64,000 nt of DNA from Burkholderiaceae bacterium (lineage in GTDB: Bacteria; Pseudomonadota; Gammaproteobacteria; Burkholderiales; Burkholderiaceae_C). The stretch spans positions 81,390 to 145,389 of the forward strand of contig JAUYTN010000058.1 of NCBI GenBank assembly GCA_030695205.1, in the 5' to 3' direction. How positions within the stretch are numbered: position 1 is the stretch's first letter; the number at the start of each line of letters is the position of its first letter. A program made the translations under genes and the position numbers. Below the pieces are notes generated by a model. That model searched no databases. It was not told where the DNA came from and worked only from the letters and a program-made list of their open reading frames with translations. This document shows positions 51,387-60,494 of this stretch, piece after piece.

Positions 51387-53672
51387 TCAGCGGCGCAGCA
51401 AGCGCAGTCCATTGCCAACAACCAGCAGACTGGCACCCACATCAGCGAAAACGGCCATCCACATGGTGCCAAGCCCCATGAGGGTGAGCACAAGAAACAC
51501 GGCTTTGATGCCCAACGCCAGCGTGATGTTCTGCACCAGCACCGTATGGGTGGTTTTGGACAGTCGGATAAAGGTGGCGATCTTTCGCAGATCGTCGTCC
51601 ATCAAGGCAACGTCGGCTGTCTCGATGGCCGTGTCAGAGCCCATGGCGCCCATCGCGAACCCAATGTCTGAGCGGGCCAGCGCAGGAGCGTCGTTGATGC
51701 CGTCGCCGACCATGCCGACCACCCCTTCGCGGCCAAGACTTTCGATCACGCGCAGCTTGTCTTCGGGCAACTGGTTGCCATGCGCCTGGTCTATGCCCAC
51801 TTGTCGGGCGATCGCCTCGGCGGTGTGCGCGTTGTCGCCGGTCAACATCACGGTCCGTACACCCAGGCGATGCAGTTGATCAATAGCGGCCCGACTGCTT
51901 TCCTTCACGGTATCGGCCACAGCGAACAGGGCCATCACCCGCTCCCTCTGTTCGTCGACCAGCATGACCACTGTCTTGCCTTGCCGTTCCATCGTATCGA
52001 GCCGATTTTCCAGGTCCGGGGTGCACAAGCCCAGTTCGTGGACCAGTCTGTGATTGCCCAAGCGGTAAACCGTGCCACCGATCACACCCTTCACACCGCG
52101 ACCGGGCAAGGCTTCAAAGTTGTCCACAGCCTCTCGTTCGACACCCTGGGCATTCGCCGAAGCCGCCACGGCTTGGGAAACCGGGTGATCCGAGCGCCCC
52201 GCAAGGCTGGCAGCCAGTTGCAGACACCGCGCCTCGTCCAAGTCGTCAAGCCGCGCAAAATCGGTCTGTACTGGTTTGCCGTGGGTAATCGTGCCGGTCT
52301 TGTCCAGGGCCAGCCACCGCAGCTTGCGCCCTTCTTCCAGATACACCCCTCCCTTGATCAGCACACCTTGCCGGGCTGCGGCAGCCAGACCACTGACGAT
52401 GGTCACAGGTGTCGAGATCACGAGGGCACAGGGGCAGGCGATGACAAGCAGCACCAGTGCCTTGTAGATCCAGTCCTGCCAGGCTCCGCCCATCAACAGC
52501 GGGGGCAGCACCGCCACGGCCAAGGCGATGGCAAACACCACGGGCGTGTAGATGCGGGCAAACTGGTCGACAAACCGCTGTGTGGGCGCCCGGGCGCCCT
52601 GCGCCTCTTCGACCGCGTGAATGATGCGCGCCAGCGTGCTGTTGCCTGCTGCGGCCGTGACGCGGTACTCGAACGAGCCGGATTCATTGATGGTGCCGGC
52701 AAACACAGCGTCGCCAACGGCCTTGTCAACAGGCAGGCTTTCGCCCGTGATGGGCGCCTGGTTGACCGTAGAACGTCCGCTGATGATGCTGCCATCCAGC
52801 GCGATGCGTTCACCCGGTCGCACCCGCACCAAACTGCCCACCGCCACAGACTGGGCCTCGACAGACTGCCAGCTTCCGTCGTTCTGCTGAACCGTCGCCT
52901 GCTCCGGCGTAAGACGCATCAGTCCTTCGATGGCGTTGCGGGCCCGGTCAAGGGACTTTGCCTCGATGAGCTCAGCGATCGTGAACAGCACCATCACCAT
53001 GGCCGCCTCAGGCCATTGACCCAGCGCCAACGCACCTGTGACAGCGATACTCATCAGCGCATTGATGTTGAGATTGCCATTGCGAATGGCCACCCAGCCC
53101 TTCTTGTAAGTGGTTAGACCTGACCCCAATACGGCCACAAGGGCCAACGCAGCCACAAGGGTGTCAGGAAGTCCGACCCAGTCCGCAGCTTCTGAGGCGA
53201 TGGCTGCGGCGCCCGCCAGCGCCAGCGGCCACCAGGGCTTTCGGGTTTGGCGGGCAGGAGTACGTGCGGCACCTGCTTCAACCAGCTCGGGCTGAAACCC
53301 CAGCGAGCGCACCGCTTCCAGTACCGGGTCCAGCGCGCCGGGTGCGTGCACCACAGTCAGAACCCGCTGCACAAGGTTGAAGTCCATTTGCCGAACCTCG
53401 GTCATCGGGTCGAGCTTTTTGCGGATCAGCGCTTCTTCGGTCGGACAGTCCATCTGCAGGATGCGGATGGCCGTGCGCACGCCGTCGGAGGTGAGCTGGG
53501 GAGCACGGAGTGCTTCGAGGGAGATTGGAGCGGGCGCACAGCAAGCAGCAGCCCCGTCCTGTTCCTGGGCGTGTTGATGATCACGAACTTGAGATGGCTC
53601 ATGGCGATGCTCCGCGTTCCCGCACTTGCGAGTCGATGGGGTGTGGTCGGGTTCAGAAGAGGGGGCCGACAT
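51387..53672 (-). CDS. cadA: Heavy-metal P1B-type ATPase (Cd/Zn/Pb exporter, CadA/ZntA/PbrA type)
   Basis: This 761-residue inner-membrane efflux pump has a His/Cys-rich tail (CGNAEHRH, HQHAQEQ, AACCAP), then an HMA domain with LQMDCPTEEALI (Cys 76), typical of Zn/Cd/Pb ATPases. The core has TGES, CPCALVIS in the metal-transport helix, DKTGTITHG with the phosphorylated Asp, HP and [10 protein letters not shown]. The ATG at 53672 lies next to the CadR operator; the long upstream frame is a shadow. Exact metal preference is uncertain. Confidence 0.9.
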   Translation of the reverse strand: MSAPSSEPDHTPSTRKCGNAEHRHEPSQVRDHQHAQEQDGAAACCAPAPISLEALRAPQLTSDGVRTAIRILQMDCPTEEALIRKKLDPMTEVRQMDFNLVQRVLTVVHAPGALDPVLEAVRSLGFQPELVEAGAARTPARQTRKPWWPLALAGAAAIASEAADWVGLPDTLVAALALVAVLGSGLTTYKKGWVAIRNGNLNINALMSIAVTGALALGQWPEAAMVMVLFTIAELIEAKSLDRARNAIEGLMRLTPEQATVQQNDGSWQSVEAQSVAVGSLVRVRPGERIALDGSIISGRSTVNQAPITGESLPVDKAVGDAVFAGTINESGSFEYRVTAAAGNSTLARIIHAVEEAQGARAPTQRFVDQFARIYTPVVFAIALAVAVLPPLLMGGAWQDWIYKALVLLVIACPCALVISTPVTIVSGLAAAARQGVLIKGGVYLEEGRKLRWLALDKTGTITHGKPVQTDFARLDDLDEARCLQLAASLAGRSDHPVSQAVAASANAQGVEREAVDNFEALPGRGVKGVIGGTVYRLGNHRLVHELGLCTPDLENRLDTMERQGKTVVMLVDEQRERVMALFAVADTVKESSRAAIDQLHRLGVRTVMLTGDNAHTAEAIARQVGIDQAHGNQLPEDKLRVIESLGREGVVGMVGDGINDAPALARSDIGFAMGAMGSDTAIETADVALMDDDLRKIATFIRLSKTTHTVLVQNITLALGIKAVFLVLTLMGLGTMWMAVFADVGASLLVVGNGLRLLRR

Positions 53673-53701
53673 GGAAACTCCTACAGGATCAGAATAGGGG
53701 T

Positions 53702-53733
53702 ATTGAAAACCCTGGAGCGACTCCAGAGTCAAG
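53702..53733 (-). promoter_or_regulatory. MerR-type promoter/operator for the cadA operon
   Basis: On the minus strand TTGACT is followed, after a 19-bp spacer, by TTCAAT. Within the spacer lies the dyad CTGGAGTCGCTCCAG. A 19-20-bp spacer with a central dyad is the hallmark of MerR-regulated promoters, so the divergent CadR-like protein should act here and drive the leftward cadA operon. Confidence 0.75.
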
Positions 53734-53762
53734 CCCTGAGTCCCACCCACCGGAGAAACCCC

Positions 53763-54200
53763 ATGCGCATCAAGGAACTGGCCGAAGCCACAGGTGTGGA
53801 CGTGGACACCATCCGCTACTACGAAAAACAAGGCCTCCTGCCGGAACCGGCCCGGCAGGACAACGGCTACCGCGACTACGCGAGCACCCATCTGGAACGT
53901 CTGGCCTTCATCCGCCACTGCCGCGCACTGGAGATGCCGCTGGCCGACATCCGCCGGCTGCTGGGCGCGCTGGACGCACCGGGCGAGCCGCACCCGGATG
54001 TGGACCGGCTGGTGCAGGAGCAGATCGACAAGGTACGAGCGCGGCTCAAGAGCATGCGCGCACTGGAAAAGCAGCTGTTGCTGCTCAAGGCCAGCTGCGG
54101 CCGTTGTGACGACGAAGGGTCAGACTGCGGCATCCTCAAGGAACTGGTGGCTGCAGCGCACGGCGAGGCCTGTGCGTGCCATGCTCATCTTGCGCATTGA
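53763..54200 (+). CDS. cadR: CadR/ZntR/PbrR-like MerR-family metal regulator
   Basis: This 145-residue regulator has KELAEATGVDVDTIRYYEKQGLLPEPAR and FIRHCRALEMPLADIRRLL, typical of CadR/PbrR proteins. The metal-binding end has KASCGRCDDEGSDCGIL. The conserved Cys in the loop before the dimerisation helix (typically EDCxEV) is replaced by a His-containing GEPHPDVD. The C-terminal tail ACACHAHLAH adds more ligands. It is divergent from cadA and overlaps the operator region. Confidence 0.85.
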   Translation: MRIKELAEATGVDVDTIRYYEKQGLLPEPARQDNGYRDYASTHLERLAFIRHCRALEMPLADIRRLLGALDAPGEPHPDVDRLVQEQIDKVRARLKSMRALEKQLLLLKASCGRCDDEGSDCGILKELVAAAHGEACACHAHLAH

Positions 54201-54206
54201 CCGGTC

Positions 54207-54524
54207 ATGAAGACCTTTTTTCTCTACATCGCCACCGCATTGGCCGAGATCGTTGGCTGCTATCTGCCCTGGCTATGGCTTCGCCATGGCGGTTCCGCAT
54301 GGTTGCTGCTGCCGGCAGCGGCCAGTCTCGCACTGTTCGCTTGGTTGTTGACTTTGCATGATGCGGCCTCGGGCCGCGTGTATGCGGCCTACGGCGGGGT
54401 GTACATCGGTGCAGCCATCGCGTGGTTGTGGGCAGTCGATGGTGTCCGACCTTCAGTGTGGGATGCGACCGGTGCGGCGGTGGCCTTGTTGGGCATGGGG
54501 ATCATTGCGTTCCAGCCGCGCTGA
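54207..54524 (+). CDS. YnfA/UPF0060 family small membrane protein
   Basis: This 105-residue protein with four helices begins [22 protein letters not shown] and continues [23 protein letters not shown], which identifies UPF0060/YnfA. The family is a small-multidrug-resistance-like transporter. It starts 6 bp after the CadR-like stop and is likely cotranscribed with it, which is an unusual partner for such a regulator. Confidence 0.88.
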   Translation: MKTFFLYIATALAEIVGCYLPWLWLRHGGSAWLLLPAAASLALFAWLLTLHDAASGRVYAAYGGVYIGAAIAWLWAVDGVRPSVWDATGAAVALLGMGIIAFQPR

Positions 54525-54565
54525 CCAGTTCAGCAGCCACATCAATCGCCAGGGGCGGCAGGTTC

Positions 54566-54586
54566 GCAGTCAAATAGCAGTCAAAA
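54566..54586 (+). promoter_or_regulatory. Direct repeat upstream of the CopK-like gene
   Basis: GCAGTCAAA occurs at 54566-54574 and again at 54577-54585, exactly 11 bp apart. Repeats one helical turn apart are typical binding sites of tandem response regulators. It lies 107 bp before the copK-like ATG and could be a CopR-type site, though no such regulator is in the window. Confidence 0.35.
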
Positions 54587-54692
54587 CTGTCACCGGAAGG
54601 CAAGCCTGCGGTCACCCGCGCGTCACTACATTGGACCTGTACACGGTACCTCGTTGCATCACCCGATCAACGTGAAACTTTCAGGAGAAACC

Positions 54693-54977
54693 ATGATTCG
54701 CAAATTCAACATCGTCGTCCTTTCGCTCGCCGCAACCCTCCCGGCTTTCGCCATGGATGCAGCTCAATCCGAGGCCAAGCAGACAGTCCCACTGGTCAAT
54801 GGTGAGACCCTGTACGTCTTCAAGGACGGGAACATGGCCAAAGCCAACCAATTTGGACGCACTGCATATCTCGCCAAGGGAGAGGTCGTTCAATCGGTGG
54901 ATGGTCAGAAGATCAGCACGGTGGGCAACGAAGTCGCTCGCCTTGATATCTTGGCGCGCAAGGGTCACCACAACTGA
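54693..54977 (+). CDS. copK: CopK-like periplasmic protein
   Basis: This 94-residue secreted protein has a signal peptide (SLAATLPAFAMDA) and a core (ETLYVFKDGNMAKANQFG, VGNEVARLDILARKGH) alignable with CopK of Cupriavidus metallidurans, a copper-induced Cu(I)-binding protein. Of the Met residues I recall as Cu(I) ligands, only the one in KDGNM remains. The others are Ala, Tyr, Leu, Val and Thr. A strong terminator follows. It converges on the copper operon. Confidence 0.75.
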   Translation: MIRKFNIVVLSLAATLPAFAMDAAQSEAKQTVPLVNGETLYVFKDGNMAKANQFGRTAYLAKGEVVQSVDGQKISTVGNEVARLDILARKGHHN

Positions 54978-54999
54978 TCGCGACTTCTGCGCAGAAACA

Positions 55000-55024
55000 G
55001 CCACCCTGTCTTGGGGTGGCTTTT
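55000..55024. terminator. Terminator between the CopK-like gene and the copper operon
   Basis: GCCACCC (55000-55006) pairs with GGGTGGC (55014-55020), loop TGTCTTG, followed by TTTT. It lies between the convergent CopK-like gene and the leftward hydrolase gene and may serve both. Confidence 0.75.
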
Positions 55025-55549
55025 CTATTTGCGACGGAACATCACTGTGGCAACAGCCAACATGACCAGATAGTTGACCACCATGAACCAAGGTGTGTTC
55101 CAGGCGATTCCATCGAACCCCCAATAGGTCACCGGATAAAGAACCGGTGATGGGTAGAAATCAGCCGAGTGGGTGAAGACATCGATCAGGATGTGAGTCC
55201 ACCAGCCCAGCAAAGGTAGCCAGAGGCGCCTCAGCCACACCCAGCAGGCAGCAGTGACCACACCGGCCACCAAGGCGCTGTGCATCACACAATGCAGGTG
55301 ATGGGTCAGCTCCGAGAGGACGGGAGACATCGGGGGTTCGTAGCCCGGCAGGGCAATGGCATAGGCCTGCAGGACGGACCAACCATCGGAAGTGACCAGT
55401 GCCAGGTATCCCAGAGGCAGCAACTGGATCAGGTCAGGCACCACCGCCATACCGACCGCCAGGGCGGCGGTGCGACGGTCCAGGCGCCGATTTCGATGCA
55501 TCCACACAGCACCAAGGCCTACCCACACCCCGTGCGCAACAATGTCCAT
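55025..55549 (-). CDS. Membrane-bound metal-dependent hydrolase-like protein (YdjM/DUF457-like)
   Basis: This 174-residue protein with about four membrane segments begins MDIVAHGVWVGLG and shows DLIQLLPLGYL, ELTHHLHCVMHS and GWWTHILIDVFTHS. The histidine-rich patches and helices fit the YdjM/DUF457 family, whose function is poorly known. It starts 2 bp after the copper ATPase stop, so it is part of the copper operon, with an unclear role. Confidence 0.65.
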   Translation of the reverse strand: MDIVAHGVWVGLGAVWMHRNRRLDRRTAALAVGMAVVPDLIQLLPLGYLALVTSDGWSVLQAYAIALPGYEPPMSPVLSELTHHLHCVMHSALVAGVVTAACWVWLRRLWLPLLGWWTHILIDVFTHSADFYPSPVLYPVTYWGFDGIAWNTPWFMVVNYLVMLAVATVMFRRK

Positions 55550-55551
55550 GG

Positions 55552-57918
55552 TCAGACCTCTCTATAGGGTGTTCCTCGTTGGAGCCGAGCCGACCTGAGG
55601 CGAAGCGCATTGCCTATCACCGACACCGAGCTCAGGCTCATGGCCAGCGCAGCAATCAAGGGCGACAGCAGCCAACCCGTCAACGGGTACAGCACACCGG
55701 CGGCCACCGGGATGCCCAGGGCGTTGTACAAAAAGGCAAACACCAGGTTCTGCTTCATGTTGCCGACGGTCGCTTCTGACAGCGCCCGCGCGATTGCAAT
55801 CCCGCGCAGATCGCCCTTGACCAGCGTCACCTGCGCGCTGTTCATCGCCACGTCGGTCCCGGTCCCCATGGCCACGCCCACATCGGCCTTGGCCAGTGCG
55901 GGCGCATCGTTGATGCCGTCACCGGCCATGGCCACCACGCGGCCTTCCTTTTGCAAGCGCTCGACCAACAGCAGCTTGTCGGCCGGTTTGACCTCGCCAT
56001 GCACCTCGTCGATGCCCAGGCGGGCGGCCACAGCCTGGGCCGTGGTCAGGCCGTCACCGGTCGCCATCACGATACGCAGCCCCGATGCCTTGAGGGTCGC
56101 CAAGGCCTCCGGCGTGCTGGCCTTGACCGGATCGGACACCGCCAGCAGGCCCATCAACTGGCCATCCATCGCCAGGTACATCACACTGGCACCTTCTGCA
56201 CGCAAGGCCTCTGCCTGCGGCACCAGCGCCGAGACCGAGACACCGATCTGCTCCATCAGCGCGGTGTTGCCCAGCGCCAACTGGTGCCCAGCCACCTGGC
56301 CACGCACGCCGATACCTGAACCGGATTCGAAGTTCTCGGGCTTGTCCAGCGCCATGCCACGTTCGCGCGCGGCGCGCACGATGGTTTCGGCCAGCGGGTG
56401 TTCGCTGCCCTGGTCCAGGCTGGCGGCCAGGCGCAGCACCTCGTCGGCATCAAAACCGGGCGCGGGAATGGCGCGCTCGAAACTCGGACGGCCCTCGGTC
56501 AATGTGCCGGTTTTGTCGATGATGAGGGTGTCGATCTTGCGCATGTTCTCGATCGCCGCGGCGTCCCGGAATAACACGCCGTGCGTGGCGCCCCGACCGG
56601 TCGCGACCATGATGGACATGGGTGTGGCCAGACCCAGGGCGCAGGGACAGGCAATGATCAGCACCGACACCGCGTTGATCAGGCCGAACACCCAGCGCGG
56701 CTCGGGGCCGAACAGGCCCCAACCGAAGAAAGTCAGCAAAGCAATGCCCACCACCGTGACGACGAAGTAGCCCGCCACCACATCGGCCATGCGCTGCATC
56801 GGCGCCCGGGAACGCTGTGCCTGAGCCACCATCTGCACGATCTGCGACAACATGGTGGCCGCGCCCACACGCTCACTGCGCATCACAAGCGCGCCGCTGG
56901 TATTGAGCGTGGCACCAACCACCTTGTCGCCCACCTGTTTTGCCACTGGCATCGGCTCGCCCGTGAGCATGGATTCATCGACCGAACTGCCGCCTTCCGT
57001 CACCTCGCCGTCCACCGGGACCTTTTCGCCGGGCCGCACGCGCAGCACGTCACCTACGTGCACATGGGTCAGCGGCACGTCCTCTTCGGTGCCGTCGGCG
57101 CGGATGCGGCGGGCCGTCTTGGGCGCCAACCCCAACAGCGACTTGATGGCCGCCGAGGTCTGCGACCGGGCCTTGAGTTCGAGCACCTGGCCCAACAGCG
57201 TGAGCGAAATGATCACGGCGGCAGCCTCGAAGTACACGGCGACGCGGCCCATGGAGATGAACGAGTCCGGGAACACCTGTGGCGTGACCGTCGCGACCAC
57301 GCTGTAGGCAAATGCGGCTCCCGTGCCCAGCCCGATCAAGGTCCACATGTTGGGACTGTGGTTCATCACCGATTGCCAGCCACGCGAGAAGAACGGCCAG
57401 CCGGCCCACAGCACAATGGGAATGGACAAGACCAGCTCGACCCAGCTCTGCACGGACATGTCCATCCACTGGAGGCGGTGGCCAAACATGGCGAGCACAA
57501 AGACCCCGGCGGTCAGCGGCAGCGTCCACCAGAAGCGGCGCTGGAAATCGCGCAATTCGGGGTTGTTGTCGTTATCAAGTTCCGGCAGCAAGGGCTCCAG
57601 CGTCATGCCGCACTTGGGGCAATTGCCCGGATGGTCCTGGCGAATCTCCGGGTGCATCGGGCAGGTGTAGACCGTGTCGGCGGCCGCTGGCGCTGAAACT
57701 GCAGTCGCCGTGGACACAAGGTACTGCAGCGGGTTGGCTGCGAACTTGCCCTGGCACTTGGCACTGCAGAAGTAGTAGGGCCGCCCCTCGCGCTTCAGCG
57801 TGTGCGCCGACTGCGCCGTGACCTTCATGCCGCACACCGGGTCCTTGAGATCGGTGGGCGAGTCGGGCACGGTCGGCGGGGTGCCGCTTCTGTGGTGTTG
57901 GTGTGTGGTGATATTCAT
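55552..57918 (-). CDS. copA: Copper-exporting P1B-type ATPase with YHS and HMBD domains
   Basis: This 788-residue pump begins MNITTHQHH and has a YHS domain ([22 protein letters not shown]) followed by a heavy-metal-binding domain ([27 protein letters not shown]). The ATPase core has [46 protein letters not shown] and [13 protein letters not shown] plus the YHS and HMBD domains point to Cu(I). It follows DUF2933 by 4 bp and precedes the hydrolase-like gene by 2 bp. Confidence 0.93.
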   Translation of the reverse strand: MNITTHQHHRSGTPPTVPDSPTDLKDPVCGMKVTAQSAHTLKREGRPYYFCSAKCQGKFAANPLQYLVSTATAVSAPAAADTVYTCPMHPEIRQDHPGNCPKCGMTLEPLLPELDNDNNPELRDFQRRFWWTLPLTAGVFVLAMFGHRLQWMDMSVQSWVELVLSIPIVLWAGWPFFSRGWQSVMNHSPNMWTLIGLGTGAAFAYSVVATVTPQVFPDSFISMGRVAVYFEAAAVIISLTLLGQVLELKARSQTSAAIKSLLGLAPKTARRIRADGTEEDVPLTHVHVGDVLRVRPGEKVPVDGEVTEGGSSVDESMLTGEPMPVAKQVGDKVVGATLNTSGALVMRSERVGAATMLSQIVQMVAQAQRSRAPMQRMADVVAGYFVVTVVGIALLTFFGWGLFGPEPRWVFGLINAVSVLIIACPCALGLATPMSIMVATGRGATHGVLFRDAAAIENMRKIDTLIIDKTGTLTEGRPSFERAIPAPGFDADEVLRLAASLDQGSEHPLAETIVRAARERGMALDKPENFESGSGIGVRGQVAGHQLALGNTALMEQIGVSVSALVPQAEALRAEGASVMYLAMDGQLMGLLAVSDPVKASTPEALATLKASGLRIVMATGDGLTTAQAVAARLGIDEVHGEVKPADKLLLVERLQKEGRVVAMAGDGINDAPALAKADVGVAMGTGTDVAMNSAQVTLVKGDLRGIAIARALSEATVGNMKQNLVFAFLYNALGIPVAAGVLYPLTGWLLSPLIAALAMSLSSVSVIGNALRLRSARLQRGTPYREV

Positions 57919-57922
57919 GGGC

Positions 57923-58171
57923 CTATTGCTTGTCGTCCTGGGTGCGACCGGGTGGATGCGGGTGCCGACCATGTCCTCCATGACCGTGTCCATGCATCAG
58001 GTGCATCAGCGGACAGGCCAGCAACAGCAGGTAGGGCCAGTAGCCCAGGACATGGCCCCAGTGCTCGCGCAGCATGTAAAACCCTGCGATCAATGCAGCC
58101 GTCGCCAGCGCCATGCCGGCTGGGCGCCGCCAGAAGGAATGCACATGGGGTTCGTTGTCATCGTGGTTCAT
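57923..58171 (-). CDS. DUF2933 small membrane protein
   Basis: This 82-residue protein has two helices ([16 protein letters not shown] and [20 protein letters not shown]) and a His/Gly-rich tail [15 protein letters not shown]. The [15 protein letters not shown] stretch is diagnostic of DUF2933, common in copper and silver resistance loci. The histidines suggest metal binding. It lies between the multicopper oxidase and the ATPase. Confidence 0.87.
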   Translation of the reverse strand: MNHDDNEPHVHSFWRRPAGMALATAALIAGFYMLREHWGHVLGYWPYLLLLACPLMHLMHGHGHGGHGRHPHPPGRTQDDKQ

Positions 58172-58191
58172 GGTGTCTGGTGCTCCGTTGG

Positions 58192-59835
58192 CTAGGCTTT
58201 GACCGCGTACCGCATCATCATTCCCGCCTCGGCGTGTTCAAGCGTGTGACAGTGAAAGACGTAGTCCTGATCGCCTTGGTGCGGATGCGAAAAGTCGATG
58301 GCGATCCGCACGGATTCACCCGGCCACACCTGCAGGGTGTCGACCACGCCCTGGTCCTGAGGCAGCAGGCCGCGTGCACCGGCCAGGGAGCGAACCGGCG
58401 CTGGACTGCCCAGACGTTCGAGCACCCGGAACGAGAAACCGTGCAGGTGCATGGGGTGCGGCATGCTGCGTTCGGCGTTCTCGATCCGCCAGGTTTCACG
58501 CGCGCCCCGCTGGACAGTCAATGGGACAGCGGTATGGTCGTACACCCCACCGTTGATCGTCCAGTGGCCCTTGCCATCGTGGCCCAGTTGAATGCGCCGC
58601 GCCGCGCCCGCCGGTTCAACCGGAGCGGAGAGGCTAGACAGGCGCGCAGGCAGACGGCGGTCGTATGGTGTGCTGGACGGCGCCAGGTCGATACGCATCA
58701 GCGCCCGTGCATCGCCTTCCATGGCCATCGCTGCGAGCGCGGCTGCGCCCTGTGTCGCACCATGCTGGCTGTGGTCCATCGTGGCCATGTCGTGTCCCCC
58801 CTCCTGGTGCATCGGGTCGAAGGGCAAGGACGCCAGGGTCACCGGGCGGGTGGGGTTGGCTTCTCGAAAATCCACCAGCACATCAAGCCGCTGGCCCGGG
58901 GAAAGGAAGGTCTGATCGATGCGCAAGGGCTGCGCAAGCAGGCCGCCATCCGTGCCCGCCAGGTAGAAGCCGAGCGCTTTGCCGTCCTGCAGGAACGCGA
59001 GCCGGTAGCTGCGCGCGTTGCTGCCGTTGAGGATGCGAAAACGAACGATGCGACGCCCGGCCTTCAGGCGTGGGCGTTCGGTCAGGTTGACCATCAGCCG
59101 GTTGCCCACCCAGCCACCGAAGGACTGGGCGGCGCTGGGCGCGTACTGGAGGCGCCCTTGTGCGTCGAACTCCTTGTCCTGCAGCACCAGCGGGATTTCG
59201 GATTCACCCAACGCCAGCGCCAGCTCCTTGCGCAGGGCGGCTTCGTCGTCGTCCTCGACGAACAGCAGGCTGGCCAGGCCGTGATAGGCCTGCTGAGGGA
59301 TGTATCCGTGGGCGTGGGGGTGGTACCAGTACATCGACGACCGGTCCTGCAAGGCGAACGCGTAGTCCATGCTCTGACCCGGCGCCACGACGTTGAGGCC
59401 ATTGCCGTCGTTGCGAGAATCGACACTCAGGCCATGCCAGTGAATGACCGTCGGTTGATCAATGTGATTGATCAGCTTCACCCGCATCTCGTCGCCACGG
59501 CGGGCCAGAAGCGCCGGGTTGAGGAACTTCTTGCCACGCGATTCCACGGCGTAGGCTAGGATAGGTGTGCGCTGACCCGGCAGCACCTCGATCTCGCTGC
59601 GGACCACATGGACTTCCTTGAAGTCTGTTGCGGGTAGAACACCAAAAAGACCGCTGCTTCCCGGAAGTCGCAAGGGGTTGGAGAAGCCCGCCGCCTGTGT
59701 TTCAAGGCGAAGGATCTCGTCGGAAGACAGGCCTGACTGGGCAACTGTGGCCGCCCAGATGCCTGGGCAGGCTGTCGCGGCACCCAGAGCACCCGCGCCG
59801 CTCAGAAACTGCCGCCGGGAATACATCGACATCAC
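58192..59835 (-). CDS. Multicopper oxidase (CopA/CueO-like), Tat-exported
   Basis: This 547-residue periplasmic enzyme has a twin-arginine signal (YSRRQFLSGAGAL). Copper ligands are HWHGLS, WYHPHAHG, HPMHLHGFSF and HCHTLEHAEAGMMM. It should oxidise Cu(I) or substrates in the copper defence. A Met/His-poor insert HDMATMDHSQHG may bind extra copper. ATG 59835, 59832 or 59826 are alternative starts. Confidence 0.9.
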   Translation of the reverse strand: MMSMYSRRQFLSGAGALGAATACPGIWAATVAQSGLSSDEILRLETQAAGFSNPLRLPGSSGLFGVLPATDFKEVHVVRSEIEVLPGQRTPILAYAVESRGKKFLNPALLARRGDEMRVKLINHIDQPTVIHWHGLSVDSRNDGNGLNVVAPGQSMDYAFALQDRSSMYWYHPHAHGYIPQQAYHGLASLLFVEDDDEAALRKELALALGESEIPLVLQDKEFDAQGRLQYAPSAAQSFGGWVGNRLMVNLTERPRLKAGRRIVRFRILNGSNARSYRLAFLQDGKALGFYLAGTDGGLLAQPLRIDQTFLSPGQRLDVLVDFREANPTRPVTLASLPFDPMHQEGGHDMATMDHSQHGATQGAAALAAMAMEGDARALMRIDLAPSSTPYDRRLPARLSSLSAPVEPAGAARRIQLGHDGKGHWTINGGVYDHTAVPLTVQRGARETWRIENAERSMPHPMHLHGFSFRVLERLGSPAPVRSLAGARGLLPQDQGVVDTLQVWPGESVRIAIDFSHPHQGDQDYVFHCHTLEHAEAGMMMRYAVKA

Positions 59836-59889
59836 ACAATCTCCTGAACTGGATATGAAAACTGGTACAGCGTCAGAATGTCGCCGTGG

Positions 59890-60390
59890 TCACTGGGCAC
59901 CGGTACTGGACGGCGACTGCGGCATGCGCTGCATCATCATTTCCATCATGTTCTGCATCATGTCCATGCGCATCTCCATCATTTGATGCCGCTGGGTCAT
60001 GTCCGGTGTAACGGCGCCGGGAGCCCCCATTCCCTGCATTCCAGACATGTCACCCATGGACTTCACGCCTTTCATCATGTCCATGCCTTCTTGCATCGCC
60101 TGCATGTGTTCTGCCATCAGAGACTGGCGTTCGGCCGGCGTTTTGGCCGCCGCCATCTTGGCGCGCAGCGCCTGCATGGTGGTCATGTGCTGCTGCATGT
60201 GTTCCTGCATCTGCGGCATCGACGACATGCCCATGGGCATACCGGCCTGAGGTGTAGCCTGCCGGGTCGTGCCGTTGGCTGCCGGGGTGGATGGGTGGTG
60301 CTGGGTGTGGTCTGCTGCTTGCTGTGCTGCGGTGGAGAACGCCGCACCAGCGACAGCCACGGCCAGAAGGGTTCGGATCAAGGTGGACAT
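59890..60390 (-). CDS. Met-rich periplasmic protein of the copper operon
   Basis: This 166-residue protein has a signal peptide (LLAVAVAGAAFSTAAQQ), then a His/Pro/Thr-rich part and a long Met/Gln-rich helix (PMGMSSMPQMQEHMQQHMTT, MMEMRMDMMQNMMEMMMQRM). The methionines probably bind Cu(I) or Ag(I) in the periplasm. It lies between cytochrome c and the second multicopper oxidase. No named family is recognised. Confidence 0.7.
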   Translation of the reverse strand: MSTLIRTLLAVAVAGAAFSTAAQQAADHTQHHPSTPAANGTTRQATPQAGMPMGMSSMPQMQEHMQQHMTTMQALRAKMAAAKTPAERQSLMAEHMQAMQEGMDMMKGVKSMGDMSGMQGMGAPGAVTPDMTQRHQMMEMRMDMMQNMMEMMMQRMPQSPSSTGAQ

Positions 60391-60494
60391 ATCGATTTCC
60401 TTTCGTGACGGAGCGCATGGCGAGATGCCATGGAGTCACTGTAGGAATCGACCCAGGTCGCCAAGATGACCCGGACATGACAAAAAAGTCAGGT

